A stretch of 64,000 bases of DNA, from contig NZ_RAZF01000006.1 in NCBI RefSeq assembly GCF_003612555.1, positions 1 through 64,000 of the forward strand, given 5' to 3'. A program made the translations under genes and the position numbers. The DNA is from Acutalibacter sp. 1XD8-33 (GTDB taxonomy: Bacteria > Bacillota > Clostridia > Oscillospirales > Acutalibacteraceae). How positions within the stretch are numbered: the stretch's first letter is position 1; the number at the start of each line of letters is the position of its first letter. Shown piece after piece: positions 51,379 through 60,297 of this stretch. Under the pieces are notes generated by a model. It made no database searches and was not told the DNA's origin. It saw nothing but the letters and a program-made list of their open reading frames with translations.

Positions 51379-51541
51379 TCCGTCCTAAAGCACTTGTCCA
51401 GAGCTGCGCAAACGCCGGGCCGCCCCAACGCGGCATGACGTGTGCTGAGCGTGTCAGGGCCGTACCCCCAGAATAAATCCCCTGGTTCTGCCAGAAGAAT
51501 TTTCGGGGCAAGGGCAAATATACACCCGAAGGATGGAATTC

Positions 51542-52168
51542 TCAACTTCTAAAAAAGTGCGCTTCAACTTCCGCGCACAGATAATGGTATACGGGCAGAT
51601 GGAGCTCCTGGATCAGGAAAGTTTCCGTTTGGGGCACACAGATGCAGAGATCCGCCAGCGCCTTCAGACGGCCGCCGTTTTGCCCGGTAAGGCCAAGAAC
51701 CGTCAGCCCCAGGCCTTTGGCTACTTGAACAGCGGCGGCAACATTTTTGGAATTGCCGGAGGTGCTGATACCCACTAAGATGTCCTCCGGCCGTCCCAGA
51801 CCCATCACCGCCTGAGCATAGACCAGACTTGGATCCACATCGTTGCTGAAAGCGCTGTTCAGAGCCGGAAAGCCGGACAGAGAGACGGCGGGCAACCCGC
51901 CCTGCAGTTTGTCCAGAAAGGCTTCCTCAAGAGAAGGGCAGCGGGTTTTCATCGCTTCTCTTTGAGAGGAAGAGAGGGGGCGCTTCCTCAAAAATCCTTT
52001 CATCAGCTCTCCCACAATATGGTCCCCGTCCGCGCAGCTTCCCCCATTTCCGCAGACCAGCAGTTTGCCGCCCCGTTCATAGCAGCGGGTCCAGGCCTCG
52101 GCTGCCAGGCCGATTTCTTTTTCGCAGGCTTTCAGGGCCGGATAGCGGCGGATTAAATCCTGTAGCAT
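51542..52168 (-). CDS. SIS-domain phosphosugar isomerase (GmhA-like)
   Basis: 208 residues, one SIS domain. LLVCGNGGSCADGDHIVGELMKGF is the phosphosugar-binding loop and helix of the GmhA/DiaA branch; ILVGISTSGNSKNV is the second SIS motif. It probably isomerises a sugar phosphate. The start at 52168 overlaps the end of the ROK kinase gene by 16 bases, so kinase and isomerase are coupled. With GH38 close by, a pathway hexosamine or mannose to phosphosugar to central metabolism is plausible but inferred. Confidence 0.82.
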   Translation of the reverse strand: MLQDLIRRYPALKACEKEIGLAAEAWTRCYERGGKLLVCGNGGSCADGDHIVGELMKGFLRKRPLSSSQREAMKTRCPSLEEAFLDKLQGGLPAVSLSGFPALNSAFSNDVDPSLVYAQAVMGLGRPEDILVGISTSGNSKNVAAAVQVAKGLGLTVLGLTGQNGGRLKALADLCICVPQTETFLIQELHLPVYHYLCAEVEAHFFRS

Positions 52169-53130
52169 TCGTCTTTTCCTCCTTTTGAGAACAGCGCCAC
52201 AGCAATGGCGGCATAGTCCCCGATTTCCTCTCCCAATGCAGCGCCGCGCACGCGGCAGCACGCCGCAGCGGCGCTCAGCGCCTCCCCCTGGATGGCCTGC
52301 TCCATGGCCGGGCGGAGCAAGTCCTCGCAGCGGGTGAAAATTCCGCCCAGGACAATCCGTTCTGGGTTTATCAGGTCGATCAATATGGAAAGGCCCCTGC
52401 CCAGATATTCGCCGCAGACCGCATAGACTCTTTGGGCGGTTCTGTCTCCCTGTCGGGCGGCATCCGCGATGGTTTTGGCGGTGATTTCGTGCTTTGACGT
52501 GCCCTCGGGAAAATAAGCAGGCCGGGTTCCCTGCTGCACCTGCTCCAGAGCCAGGGTGTATCCTAGCTGGGCCAACCCGCCGCCGCTGCAAAATCCCTCG
52601 AAGGACCCGGCCTTTCCATAGCCTGAAGGGCCGAAGCGTTCCAGGCGGATATGCCCGCATTCCCCGGCATTGTCATTGGCTCCCGCGTAAAGCCTGCCGT
52701 CCAGGACCAGGCCTGCCCCCAGTCCGGTGCCAAAGGTGAGAAAAATCATGTTTTTAGAGCCTTTTCCCGCGCCAAATTTCCATTCCGCCAGGGCGCAGGC
52801 ATTGGCGTCGTTTTGCAGATAGGCAGGGGAGGCGAAACGGGCGCTGGCCAGCCGGACAATGTCCACCCGGTCCCAGCCGGGAAGATTAGGGGGGCCTAAA
52901 ATGACGCCCTTCTGGGAGTCTAAGGGTCCGCCGCAGGAGATTCCGATGGCTTCTGGCTGTTCCCCGGCAATCTCTTCCCCCAGGTCCATCAGCCGGCGTA
53001 TCATCTTCTCTGGCCCGCAGGCGAGATCGGTCGGAATTTTCCGTTTGTCCTGGATGTGGATGGTTTCCCCATCCCACCGGGCGGCAATGGCTGCGCATTT
53101 GGTCCCGCCAATATCAAATCCTAAGAGCAT
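52153..53130 (-). CDS. ROK-family sugar kinase
   Basis: 325 residues. Phosphate-binding GFDIGGTKCAA, sugar-binding NDANACALAEWKFG and LTFGTGLGAGLVLDGRLY, and GHIRLERFGP. The ROK zinc motif CxCGxxGCxE is missing; the corresponding segment reads FGPSGYGKAGSFEGFCSGGG. This is seen in some ROK subgroups, so activity is still likely. It phosphorylates a hexose or N-acyl hexosamine in the cytosol. It is first gene of the ROK-SIS operon, facing away from the GH38 gene. Confidence 0.85.
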   Translation of the reverse strand: MLLGFDIGGTKCAAIAARWDGETIHIQDKRKIPTDLACGPEKMIRRLMDLGEEIAGEQPEAIGISCGGPLDSQKGVILGPPNLPGWDRVDIVRLASARFASPAYLQNDANACALAEWKFGAGKGSKNMIFLTFGTGLGAGLVLDGRLYAGANDNAGECGHIRLERFGPSGYGKAGSFEGFCSGGGLAQLGYTLALEQVQQGTRPAYFPEGTSKHEITAKTIADAARQGDRTAQRVYAVCGEYLGRGLSILIDLINPERIVLGGIFTRCEDLLRPAMEQAIQGEALSAAAACCRVRGAALGEEIGDYAAIAVALFSKGGKDECYRI

Positions 53131-53154
53131 TGCTAAGCCCCCTCACAAAATTTT

Positions 53155-53300
53155 TTACCTTTTGAAAAGAAGTATAAGATGTTGCTTTCGGTAAGTCCCA
53201 GAAATATTTCCCGCCCTTCGCTCCTCTCATCGCGCATGACGTCAATATAGACACTCGCGCGGCTTGACCATCTTTCCGTATTGCAGACTTTGCTTTGCGA
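53155..53300. repeat. Degenerate mosaic-repeat sequence upstream of the ROK gene
   Basis: TTTTGAAAAGAAGTATAAGA...TTCGGTAAGTC matches the ACTTTTTGAAAAGAAGTTTAAGACGTTACC region of copy E. ATAGACACTCGCGCGGCTTGACC...ATCTTTCCGT matches the AGATAGACGCTCGCGCGG hairpin of copy A (8849-8882), with the pairing partly lost. With the MITE-like element at 53307 it fills the 53131-53706 gap; 53507-53640 shows GGCAGGGCGTGGGACGGAG, another repeat fragment, and nothing coding. Confidence 0.55.
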
Positions 53301-53306
53301 AGCCTT

Positions 53307-53506
53307 AGAAGCTGTACCGATAGGATTTGCGTTAACTATACTTTCTGAGAGACAAGTGGCTGCGCACACGATCTCTCAAAAAGTATACGATTTTCGAGCA
53401 AATACAGTTAGGAGCAGCAATATGGCGATTGGCCAGTTTTCACAACGCCGCTTCCCGGCTGAATTTGCCGGAAAGGGGAATACAAACGCCTATTGGTACA
53501 GCTTCT
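53307..53506 (+). mobile_element. MITE-like element, short form
   Basis: 200 bp with terminal inverted repeats AGAAGCTGTACCGATAGG (53307-53324) and CCTATTGGTACAGCTTCT (53489-53506), one mismatch in 18. An internal inverted pair TATACTTTCTGAGAGA / TCTCTCAAAAAGTATA is present. Non-coding. The copy at 58555-58860 is the same element with 106 extra bases, and a degenerate reverse copy lies at 5125. Confidence 0.82.
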
Positions 53507-53652
53507 TAACTCTCTTCAAAAGGTGGCAGGGCGTGGGACGGAGGCCGAAACGTGCTCCCCCAATATTTTTTAATTATATTCCGCTGAGAGCGTGAAAGCA
53601 ATGGGGGTCAAGAAAAAACTCCGCGGAATCTCGGGTAATTTTTCCCAAAGCC

Positions 53653-53680
53653 TTGATTTTCTTTCCCTATATAGTATAAT
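53653..53680 (+). promoter_or_regulatory. Promoter of the GH38 gene
   Basis: TTGATT (53653-53658), 16-base spacer, TATAAT (53675-53680), 27 bases ahead of the start codon. Confidence 0.65.
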
Positions 53681-53706
53681 GCCAATCAAGAACCAGAAAG
53701 GACTTG

Positions 53707-56187
53707 ATGGATATGAAAAAGAAAACCCGGCTCTTTCTTGTTGGAAACGCTCATCTGGACTCTGTGTGGCAATGGCGCTGGCAAGAGGGCAGCGCGGAAG
53801 CCAAGGCAACCATCCGGTCGGCCTTGGACCGCATGAAGGAGTTCCCAGAGTTCCGCTTTGTGTGCTCCTCGGCCTCGGTGTTCCAATGGGTGCAGGAATT
53901 TGCGCCGGATATGTTCCAAGAGGTCCGCCAGCGGGTGAAGGAAGGACGGCTGATTGTGGTAGGAGGCTGGCAGGTTCAGCCCGACTGTAACCTCCCCTCT
54001 GGCGAGGCTTTTGCCCGGCAGTCTCTCTACGCCCAGCGGTATTTTCAAGAGCAGCTGGGGGTTACCGCGAAAGCAGGCTATTGCGTGGACAGCTTCGGTC
54101 ACAACGGAATGCTTCCCCAAATCCTGCGCAAAAGTGGAATGGATTCCTATGTGTTCATGCGTCCCGCGCCCCACGAAAAGTCAATGGACAGCGACCTGTT
54201 CCGCTGGGTTTCTCCCGATGGTTCTGCTGTTACTACCTACCGGATTCCGGACCCCTACTGCTTCAACTTCCAAAGTGAGGAAGAGCTTCAGGTACGGCTG
54301 GACTATCTGGAAGAGCACACCGCGGCGGACACCGAGCTTCTTCCCTTCTTCTATGGCGTGGGAAACCACGGGGGAGGCCCCACTATCCGCAACCTGGAGG
54401 TGTTGGAAGCGTACCAGAAGGCACATCCCGAGCTGGAAATGATATATTCCGATCTATCGGATTTTTTCCGGGAACTGGAGAGCTCTTGCAGGGAGATTCC
54501 AGAATATCGCGGCGATTTGCAGCATCACGCCAGCGGATGTTATTCTACGGTTCCCCAGATGAAAAACGGAATCCGCCGCAGCGAGTGTGAGCTTTTAGCG
54601 GCGGAACGGTATGCGGTATTGGCGGGAAAGCTCTGTAGAAAGCCTGCCAAGACAGAGCGTTTTCGGGAGGCTTGGAAAACCGTTGGCTTCCTCCATTTTC
54701 ATGATCTGATGGGGGGCTGCTCTATTCGAGAGGTGTATGATGACGCGGCCTATCAGTATGGCATGGCTTTGCATACCGCCGCTGTGGAGGAGAACAACGC
54801 CCTGCAAAGCATTTCCTGGGCCATTGATACTTCCCAGCCCTCCAAAGGGCTCCCCGTGGTAGTGTTCAACCCTAACGGTTTTCCGGTTACCGAGAGCATA
54901 GCGGTCAACATGCAGAGCAAAGGCGTAACGGACAGCGCGGGAAACAGCGTCCTCTCCCAGCTGGTTCATTCCACTGCGGCAGAGTGCTACTGGCGCAGGG
55001 ACACCTTGTTCCAGGCGCAAATTCCCGCTTTGGGCTATGGAGTATACTATCTGCAAAATCCCATCCGCACCGCAAACCCGGAGGATTATCAGAAAAACCA
55101 GCCGAAGCCGGCAGGCGGAGCGGTGACCGCTGTGGAGTTTGCCGGGGTGCGCACTGCCAACGAGCGCCGGGGTACAGTGCTGGAAAATCAAGTTTACCGG
55201 GTGGAATTCGACCTGCACAGCGGCTATATCGTCTCCTTCTTGGATAAGGAAACCCAGAAAGAACTAATCTCCGGTCCCGCCGCTGTTCCTGTGGTGATCG
55301 ACGAATACTACCACGACACTTGGAGCCATGGGAAGAACTTCTTCTCTGAGGAGATGGCCCGGTTTGGGGACGCCCAGGTGGAGGCGGTAGAGTTCGGCCC
55401 AATTCGGGCTACGGTGAAAGTGGTAAGCCAGTACAACCGCTCTGCCTTGGTCCAGTATTTCTCTCTGGAATCTGGCTGCGGCAGGCTGAAAATCCGCGCT
55501 TGGGTGGACTGGCAGGAGCGACATAAAATGCTGAAACTGATCTGGCCCATGAAGGTGGACAAGCCGGAAGCCGTCTATGAGATTCCCTTCGGAGTCATCC
55601 GCCGCCCGGCGGACGGGGAGGAGGAGCCCGGCCAGACCTGGACCGCCGTGGTAGGCGGCGGGGAGGGGTTCGCTCTGCTGAACAATAATACCTATAGCTC
55701 TAGCGTGAAAGAGAGCACCCTCTGCCAGACGGTGGTGCGCAGCCCCATCTTTGGCGACCATGGCGGCCCAAGGACAGGTGAAAGCGAATTTACGGGCCAG
55801 GGCCGGTTTGAGTTCGCCAGTGAGCTTATGCCAGTCCGGGATGGAAACTGGGCTCCGGTGATTCAGGCGGCCCGGCAGCTGAACAAGCCGGTTTCCCAGA
55901 TTATAGAAAGCTGGCATCCGGGAACTCTGCCAGACGCCAGCTATGCGGGAATTCAAATTGATCAAGAGAACGTCATGCTTTCCGCCCTGAAACCAAGCGA
56001 GGACGGGAAGGGACTGGTGATCCGTCTCTACGAGACGAACGGCGTGGAGACAGATGTCCGGGTTTCCGGCGGGCTGCTTCCTGTGGCCTTAAAAGCCAGG
56101 TTCACGCCCTATTCTGTAAACACCTACTATCTGGCGGAGGGAAGCGGGTCCTGGAAAGAGGTTCTGCTCACCGAGTATGACCTTTAG
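53707..56187 (+). CDS. Alpha-mannosidase, GH38 family
   Basis: 826 residues. N-terminal catalytic domain with the zinc-binding GNAHLDSVWQWRW (H16, D18), VDSFGHNGMLPQIL carrying the catalytic nucleophile Asp, and FHDLMGGCSIREVYDDA. A helical bundle and a large C-terminal beta-sandwich follow (HDTWSHGKNFF, NTYSSSVKE). No signal peptide, so it acts on imported mannosides. An ATG at 53713 is an alternative start. The neighbouring PHP, MFS, ROK and SIS genes suggest use of host or plant mannose-containing glycans. Confidence 0.92.
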   Translation: MDMKKKTRLFLVGNAHLDSVWQWRWQEGSAEAKATIRSALDRMKEFPEFRFVCSSASVFQWVQEFAPDMFQEVRQRVKEGRLIVVGGWQVQPDCNLPSGEAFARQSLYAQRYFQEQLGVTAKAGYCVDSFGHNGMLPQILRKSGMDSYVFMRPAPHEKSMDSDLFRWVSPDGSAVTTYRIPDPYCFNFQSEEELQVRLDYLEEHTAADTELLPFFYGVGNHGGGPTIRNLEVLEAYQKAHPELEMIYSDLSDFFRELESSCREIPEYRGDLQHHASGCYSTVPQMKNGIRRSECELLAAERYAVLAGKLCRKPAKTERFREAWKTVGFLHFHDLMGGCSIREVYDDAAYQYGMALHTAAVEENNALQSISWAIDTSQPSKGLPVVVFNPNGFPVTESIAVNMQSKGVTDSAGNSVLSQLVHSTAAECYWRRDTLFQAQIPALGYGVYYLQNPIRTANPEDYQKNQPKPAGGAVTAVEFAGVRTANERRGTVLENQVYRVEFDLHSGYIVSFLDKETQKELISGPAAVPVVIDEYYHDTWSHGKNFFSEEMARFGDAQVEAVEFGPIRATVKVVSQYNRSALVQYFSLESGCGRLKIRAWVDWQERHKMLKLIWPMKVDKPEAVYEIPFGVIRRPADGEEEPGQTWTAVVGGGEGFALLNNNTYSSSVKESTLCQTVVRSPIFGDHGGPRTGESEFTGQGRFEFASELMPVRDGNWAPVIQAARQLNKPVSQIIESWHPGTLPDASYAGIQIDQENVMLSALKPSEDGKGLVIRLYETNGVETDVRVSGGLLPVALKARFTPYSVNTYYLAEGSGSWKEVLLTEYDL

Positions 56188-56226
56188 GATCCGAATTAAC
56201 CGGCATTTTCCGGTTAAAAACGGACT

Positions 56227-57174
56227 CTAGTCCAGAAAATAGGCGTTGGTGCCGGCATAGAGGCCCTTCTGATCCCGGACCTCTATCCGGACCCAGCCTT
56301 CCCGGCCGGTGAGGGGGAATTCTCCGTGGGTGAGGGCCTTGCTGGGTTCCGCCAGTTTTTTATAGCAGTCCCGGCCCTCCTGAATCACGTAGATCTTTTC
56401 CACCGGGGAAGTGTCCACTGAAAGAGTTCCATCACAAACGCGGACGTCCTTCAGCTCAGGCCCCATGGACCAGTAGAACCTTCCGGCTTTCAGCGCGCTC
56501 ATAACGGCGGGATAGGTAAGGCTTTCGGCGGCAATCTGGATGAAGCCCCCAAAAGAATCGTTTTCCGCCGTGCCAATGGGAGAGTGATCGTGGTTGTCAT
56601 CAGTGGAAAGGGCGAAAAGCCGCTGTCCGGCCCGGAGCATCTCGTCATAGGATTGGGGGTGGAAGCCGTAGAGGCCGTCCAGTTCACAGCCGTGATTGTA
56701 GATTTCCATGGCAAACAGCCCTTGAAGGCCCTTATAGTCCTCATAGTTTTGCAGCGACCAATAGGGGTGATTGTAACACACCAGAAACCCCAACGCATTC
56801 ATCCGGGCGATATATCGGTTCATAGCGGCCGCGTCCTCATAAGAAAAGGAGGGAAGCAGGTCCAGGCCTTCCCGGCTTTGGGTGGGGTCCGTATCGAACA
56901 GATTGAGGTGGTAGGTTTTCAGCCGGGGCCAGTCCGTACCGGATTGGGTAAGATCCACCTCCAGCGCGGCCAGGGAGAGGAAATTCTCATCGTCCAGCTC
57001 TTTGTGCCAGGCGTAGTGCCGGTGGTCAGTAAAGGCCACAATGGAATATCCCTGGCCCTGGTAGGCCTTCTTGGTTTGCTCTGGGGTAAGCTCCCCGTCA
57101 GAAAGGGTAGTGTGGCAGTGGAGATTGGCCTTGTAATAGCCGGTCTCCGGCAGCAGGATTTGATCTTTTTGCAT
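56227..57174 (-). CDS. PHP-domain phosphoesterase
   Basis: 315 residues. Metal-binding NLHCHTTLSDGEL (H19, H21, D26), AFTDHRHYAW, CYNHPYWSL and a late STDDNHDHSP are PHP motifs in the expected order. The C-terminal 80 residues form a beta-rich addition with KIYVIQEGRDCY. Members hydrolyse phosphoesters such as histidinol phosphate or sugar phosphates, but its position in the glycan cluster argues against HisK. It is convergent with GH38, with a CCGG hairpin between the stops. The MFS gene lies upstream on the same strand. Confidence 0.82.
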   Translation of the reverse strand: MQKDQILLPETGYYKANLHCHTTLSDGELTPEQTKKAYQGQGYSIVAFTDHRHYAWHKELDDENFLSLAALEVDLTQSGTDWPRLKTYHLNLFDTDPTQSREGLDLLPSFSYEDAAAMNRYIARMNALGFLVCYNHPYWSLQNYEDYKGLQGLFAMEIYNHGCELDGLYGFHPQSYDEMLRAGQRLFALSTDDNHDHSPIGTAENDSFGGFIQIAAESLTYPAVMSALKAGRFYWSMGPELKDVRVCDGTLSVDTSPVEKIYVIQEGRDCYKKLAEPSKALTHGEFPLTGREGWVRIEVRDQKGLYAGTNAYFLD

Positions 57175-57206
57175 GTTTGTTCCTCCTAGCTAATAATAGT
57201 ATGTTT

Positions 57207-57309
57207 TAGAGTCTGTTTGAAAACCGGGCCGGATTTTGACCAAGGGCGATACCACATAAAGGCTGTGCGCAAGTGGTCCAAGGTTTTCGGAGGTTTAAAA
57301 CAGGCTTTA
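57207..57309. mobile_element. Possible small inverted-repeat element between PHP and MFS genes
   Basis: AGAGTCTGTTTGAAAACC (57208-57225) and the reverse complement of AGGTTTAAAACAGGCTTT (57291-57308) match at about 15 of 18 positions, flanked by TTTTA and TTAGG. About 103 bp, non-coding. Size and ends are MITE-like; no second copy is in the window, so the call is tentative. Confidence 0.45.
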
Positions 57310-57323
57310 GGGCTCTATTGACT

Positions 57324-58529
57324 TTACTCTTCCCGCTGGAACTGTTTCCAGGGAGTCGCCCACAGCAGACAGACCGCCATGCCTGCCAGCGAAATTACAG
57401 GCCAGGAGGCAATGACTGTTCTCCAGCCGGACAGCTCTGCTGCGGCGGCGAAGCCATAAGTGGACAGAGCGCTGCCCACATAACTGAAGGTGTTCAGCAG
57501 CCCGGAAAACAAGGAGACGCGGCCGAACCGCTGAAAATGCGCGGGAAGCACGCAAATTAGGATGAGGTTGACTCCGTGCATGCAGCCGGTGAGCAGCGCG
57601 CATAGTCCTACGGAAAGGGCAAAATGGGAACTTGGGAACAGGAACAGCAGCAGCCCAAACAGCGCTCCTGAGCCAAACAGCACTCCCGCGCAGACCAGGG
57701 GATTGTGAAGCCATTTCCGGTGGAGAAGGGACGCGGCCTGCACGGCAGCCAGACTCATTAGTGGCAAAGCCGCGCCGGAAAGGATGGAGAAGCTGCTGCC
57801 CAATTGATAAGTCTGGTTGATATAGACCGGCGTCCAGGTAGTGATGCCGTCCCGGAGGATGCCTTGTAGAATAATGGTGAGAAAAATAAACCATACCATT
57901 GGCAGTTGAAGAAGGGGGGTACTCCCTTTGGATGAGGAGAAGGTTCGCTTTTGGGGGGAATCCGGGATCATCGGACACCTGATCCATAAGACCCCAACAA
58001 TGACCGCCGCGCAGAGAGCCGCTCCCAAGAACACGCTCTCCGCCCCCCAGAGGGAGATCAGGACAGGGGCTCCAAGATACAGGGCGATATTTCCCATTGA
58101 ACCACCCCAGGTAACCGCCACAACAGCCTTTTCATAGAGTTCCCCGGCAAAGAGATAAGCCATCAGCCGCACAAGGGGAGGCCACAAAAAGGCCTGGGCC
58201 ATTCCATTTATGCACCAGAAGACAAGCATAAGCCAGGGCGCGCGGCAGAAAATCATGCTAAGATTCATCAGCGCGGTAACGGTTAAGCCCATCAGAATCA
58301 GCTTTTTGGGTTGGAAGCGGTCGCCTAGATACCCGCTGGCCAGTTGGCCGCTCCCATAGGCGATCAGACTGCCGGTAGCGGTCAGGGCCAGGGTGGACTG
58401 AGCCAATCCGGTTTGCCGAACCAGTTCGGCAATGACCACGTTATAGCTGTTGCGTGTGATATAACTTACAAAATATACGGCGGACAAGAGCAGAATAGCC
58501 GGGCCTTCCGGTGGGAATCTTTTCTTCAT
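57324..58529 (-). CDS. MFS transporter
   Basis: 401 residues with about 12 membrane segments. SGYLGDRFQPKKLILMG is the loop 2-3 MFS signature; the start AVYFVSYITRNSYNVVIAELV resembles the organophosphate/sugar-phosphate antiporter branch. The substrate is probably a sugar or sugar phosphate, by context with GH38 and PHP. The start was set at 58529. The frame stays open into the MITE-like element upstream, which could add up to 35 residues but offers no better ribosome site. Confidence 0.85.
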   Translation of the reverse strand: MKKRFPPEGPAILLLSAVYFVSYITRNSYNVVIAELVRQTGLAQSTLALTATGSLIAYGSGQLASGYLGDRFQPKKLILMGLTVTALMNLSMIFCRAPWLMLVFWCINGMAQAFLWPPLVRLMAYLFAGELYEKAVVAVTWGGSMGNIALYLGAPVLISLWGAESVFLGAALCAAVIVGVLWIRCPMIPDSPQKRTFSSSKGSTPLLQLPMVWFIFLTIILQGILRDGITTWTPVYINQTYQLGSSFSILSGAALPLMSLAAVQAASLLHRKWLHNPLVCAGVLFGSGALFGLLLFLFPSSHFALSVGLCALLTGCMHGVNLILICVLPAHFQRFGRVSLFSGLLNTFSYVGSALSTYGFAAAAELSGWRTVIASWPVISLAGMAVCLLWATPWKQFQREE

Positions 58530-58554
58530 GGCGATATGCGCTTTCTGTGGTTTC

Positions 58555-58860
58555 AGAAGCTGTACCGATAGGATTTGTGTCATAGTAAACACACTTGAAA
58601 ATCGGTATATACCGATTTTCAAGTTAGGCGGCACAGCGGTTGCTCGCCGCCTGGTTCAAAAGAGGTATACCTCTTTTGAACTGCGTTAACTATACTTTCT
58701 GAGAGACAAGTGGCTGCGCACACGATCTCTCAAAAAGTATACGATTTTCGAGCAAATACAGTTAGGAGCAGCAATGTGGCAATTACCAAGTTTTCACAAC
58801 GCCGCTTCCCAGCTGAATTTGTCGGAAAGGGGAATATAAACGCCGATTGGTACGGCTTCT
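58555..58860 (+). mobile_element. MITE-like element, long form
   Basis: Terminal inverted repeats AGAAGCTGTACCGATAGG (58555-58572) and CCGATTGGTACGGCTTCT (58843-58860). Same orientation as the copy at 53307 and more than 90% alike by eye outside a 106-base insertion (58578-58683). Non-coding. The rest of the 58530-59198 gap is AT-rich, with TATAAT near 58980 as a likely -10 box for the DUF5054 gene and a 210-base leader. Confidence 0.82.
58582..58693. repeat. Three-hairpin, four-way-junction figure (copy 3)
   Basis: Outer stem ATAGTAAAC (58582-58590) / GTTAACTAT (58685-58693), one mismatch in 9. Inside are a loop-less palindrome ACTTGAAAATCGGTAT / ATACCGATTTTCAAGT (58593-58624), AGGCGGC / GCCGCCT (58626-58652), and a second loop-less palindrome GTTCAAAAGAGGTA / TACCTCTTTTGAAC (58654-58681). 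It coincides with the 106-base insertion that distinguishes the two MITE-like copies. Confidence 0.75.
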
Positions 58861-59198
58861 TATGTTTTTGTCTCTCATTATAGGAGCTGCCTATGCCCCT
58901 GTCAAGGCCTGGAGGCAGATCCTTTTGGAATTAGTAAATAATTTTTAAAAAAGTCTTTCCTTTTCAAATCCCGTTGTGCTATAATGGGCACGACATGTGG
59001 CTTGTGCGTAGAGAAAACTGATGTGCGCTGCGCTCCGCGAGTCGCGAACGCGTGCTTTTTCTTCGCCGGAAAAGTGCGGAGAAAACGGCTTTATGCCGTA
59101 TCGTGCGCGGCCACATTGGGCATTTTCCAGCCGAAAGGCAGATGGAAACCACCAGCCTAAGCCCTGTTACTCTGAAAATAATTTTGGGAGAAAATCGT

Positions 59199-60278
59199 AT
59201 GGACATCAAAAAAGTTTTTGTGATTCACAAGACTCATTTGGACATCGGCTTCACCGATTCCGCCGAGGCGGTGCTCCACCGCTACATGGAGACCTTCATT
59301 CCCGGGGCCATCGCAACCGCCCGGGAGTGCAACAAGGACGGCAAAAAGAACTTCGTCTGGACAGTGGGCTCCTACCTCATCGAGCTGTATCTGGAGAAGG
59401 GGCAGAATCCCCAGCTACTGGAAGAGGCCATCCAAGACGGTATCATCGCCTGGCACGGGCTGCCCCTCACCACCCATACCGAGCTCATGGACGGCAAGCT
59501 CTTCCAGTACGGCCTGAGCATTTCCCAGCGGCTGGACCAGCGCTTCGGCCGGCACACCATCGCCGCCAAAATGACCGATGTGCCCAGCCACACCCACGCC
59601 ATGGTGCCCTATCTGGCCAAGGCCGGGATCAAATACCTTCACATCGGCATCAACGGCTCCTCCAAGATGGTGCAGCTGCCGCCCCTGTGCCGCCTGCGCT
59701 ATGGAGAGGACGAGGTCATTTTGGACTACGCTGCCCTTTACGGCGCTTCCAGTGTGTGCGGGGAGTATGCCATGGAGTTTGCCCACACCCCAGACAACAG
59801 CGGCCCGCCCTCCCCGGAGAGCGTGGCGGCGGAGATGGCTCGCCTGAGAGAGAAGTACCCCGGCGCGGAGATTGTCTCCGGCACTATGGACGAGTTTGCC
59901 GAGATTGTTCTGGCCCACAAGGACGAATTGCCCGTGGTCACCGAGGAACTGGGAGACACCTGGATCCACGGCGTCTCCACCGATCCCTATAAAGTGGCGG
60001 CCTATCTGGAACTGCTACGTCTGCGGGACCAGTGGGAGGTCCAGGATCCGGACGCGGTGGATTCCCCAGCCTGGCGGGAGTTCTGCCGGAACCTGATGCT
60101 GGTGGCCGAGCACTCCTGGGGCCGGGACGTGAAGCGCTGGCTCTCCGACTGGCGGAACTGGGAGAAGAAGGACTTCTACGCCGCCCGAGAGCGGGACCAC
60201 ATCACAGCGGAGGACGTGATGCCCGCCGGAGAAGGCTTAATAGTGACAAGTAACTATTTGCCGCAGAGGGCGGCGTGA
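59199..60278 (+). pseudogene. DUF5054 (GH38-like) glycosidase, 3' end lost to an integrative element
   Basis: 359 residues encoded. Begins VIHKTHLDIGFTDSAEAVLHRY, the HLD metal motif of GH38-type enzymes as found in DUF5054 proteins, and continues with PSHTHAMVPYLAKAGIKYLHIG, GELGDTWIHGVSTDP-like sequence and LVAEHSWGRDVKRWL. Family members as I know them are roughly 650-700 residues. Here the frame ends soon after EDVMPAGEG, and the stop at 60276 lies in the terminator shared with the recombinase gene. The last 10-15 codons probably come from the inserted element. Truncation by insertion is the simplest reading, so the enzyme is probably inactive. Confidence 0.7.
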
Positions 60279-60297
60279 CCGAGCGTCACGCCGTCTT
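60271..60297. terminator. Convergent hairpin between DUF5054 remnant and recombinase
   Basis: GGCGTGAC / GTCACGCC (60272-60292) includes the stop codons of both convergent frames. It is followed by GTCTTTCT on the plus strand. Confidence 0.5.

Noticed and set aside
56190-56225. AACCGG...CCGGTT hairpin between GH38 and PHP as an intrinsic terminator
   Set aside because: No T-run follows it on either strand, so it is noted only as a convergent-gene hairpin.
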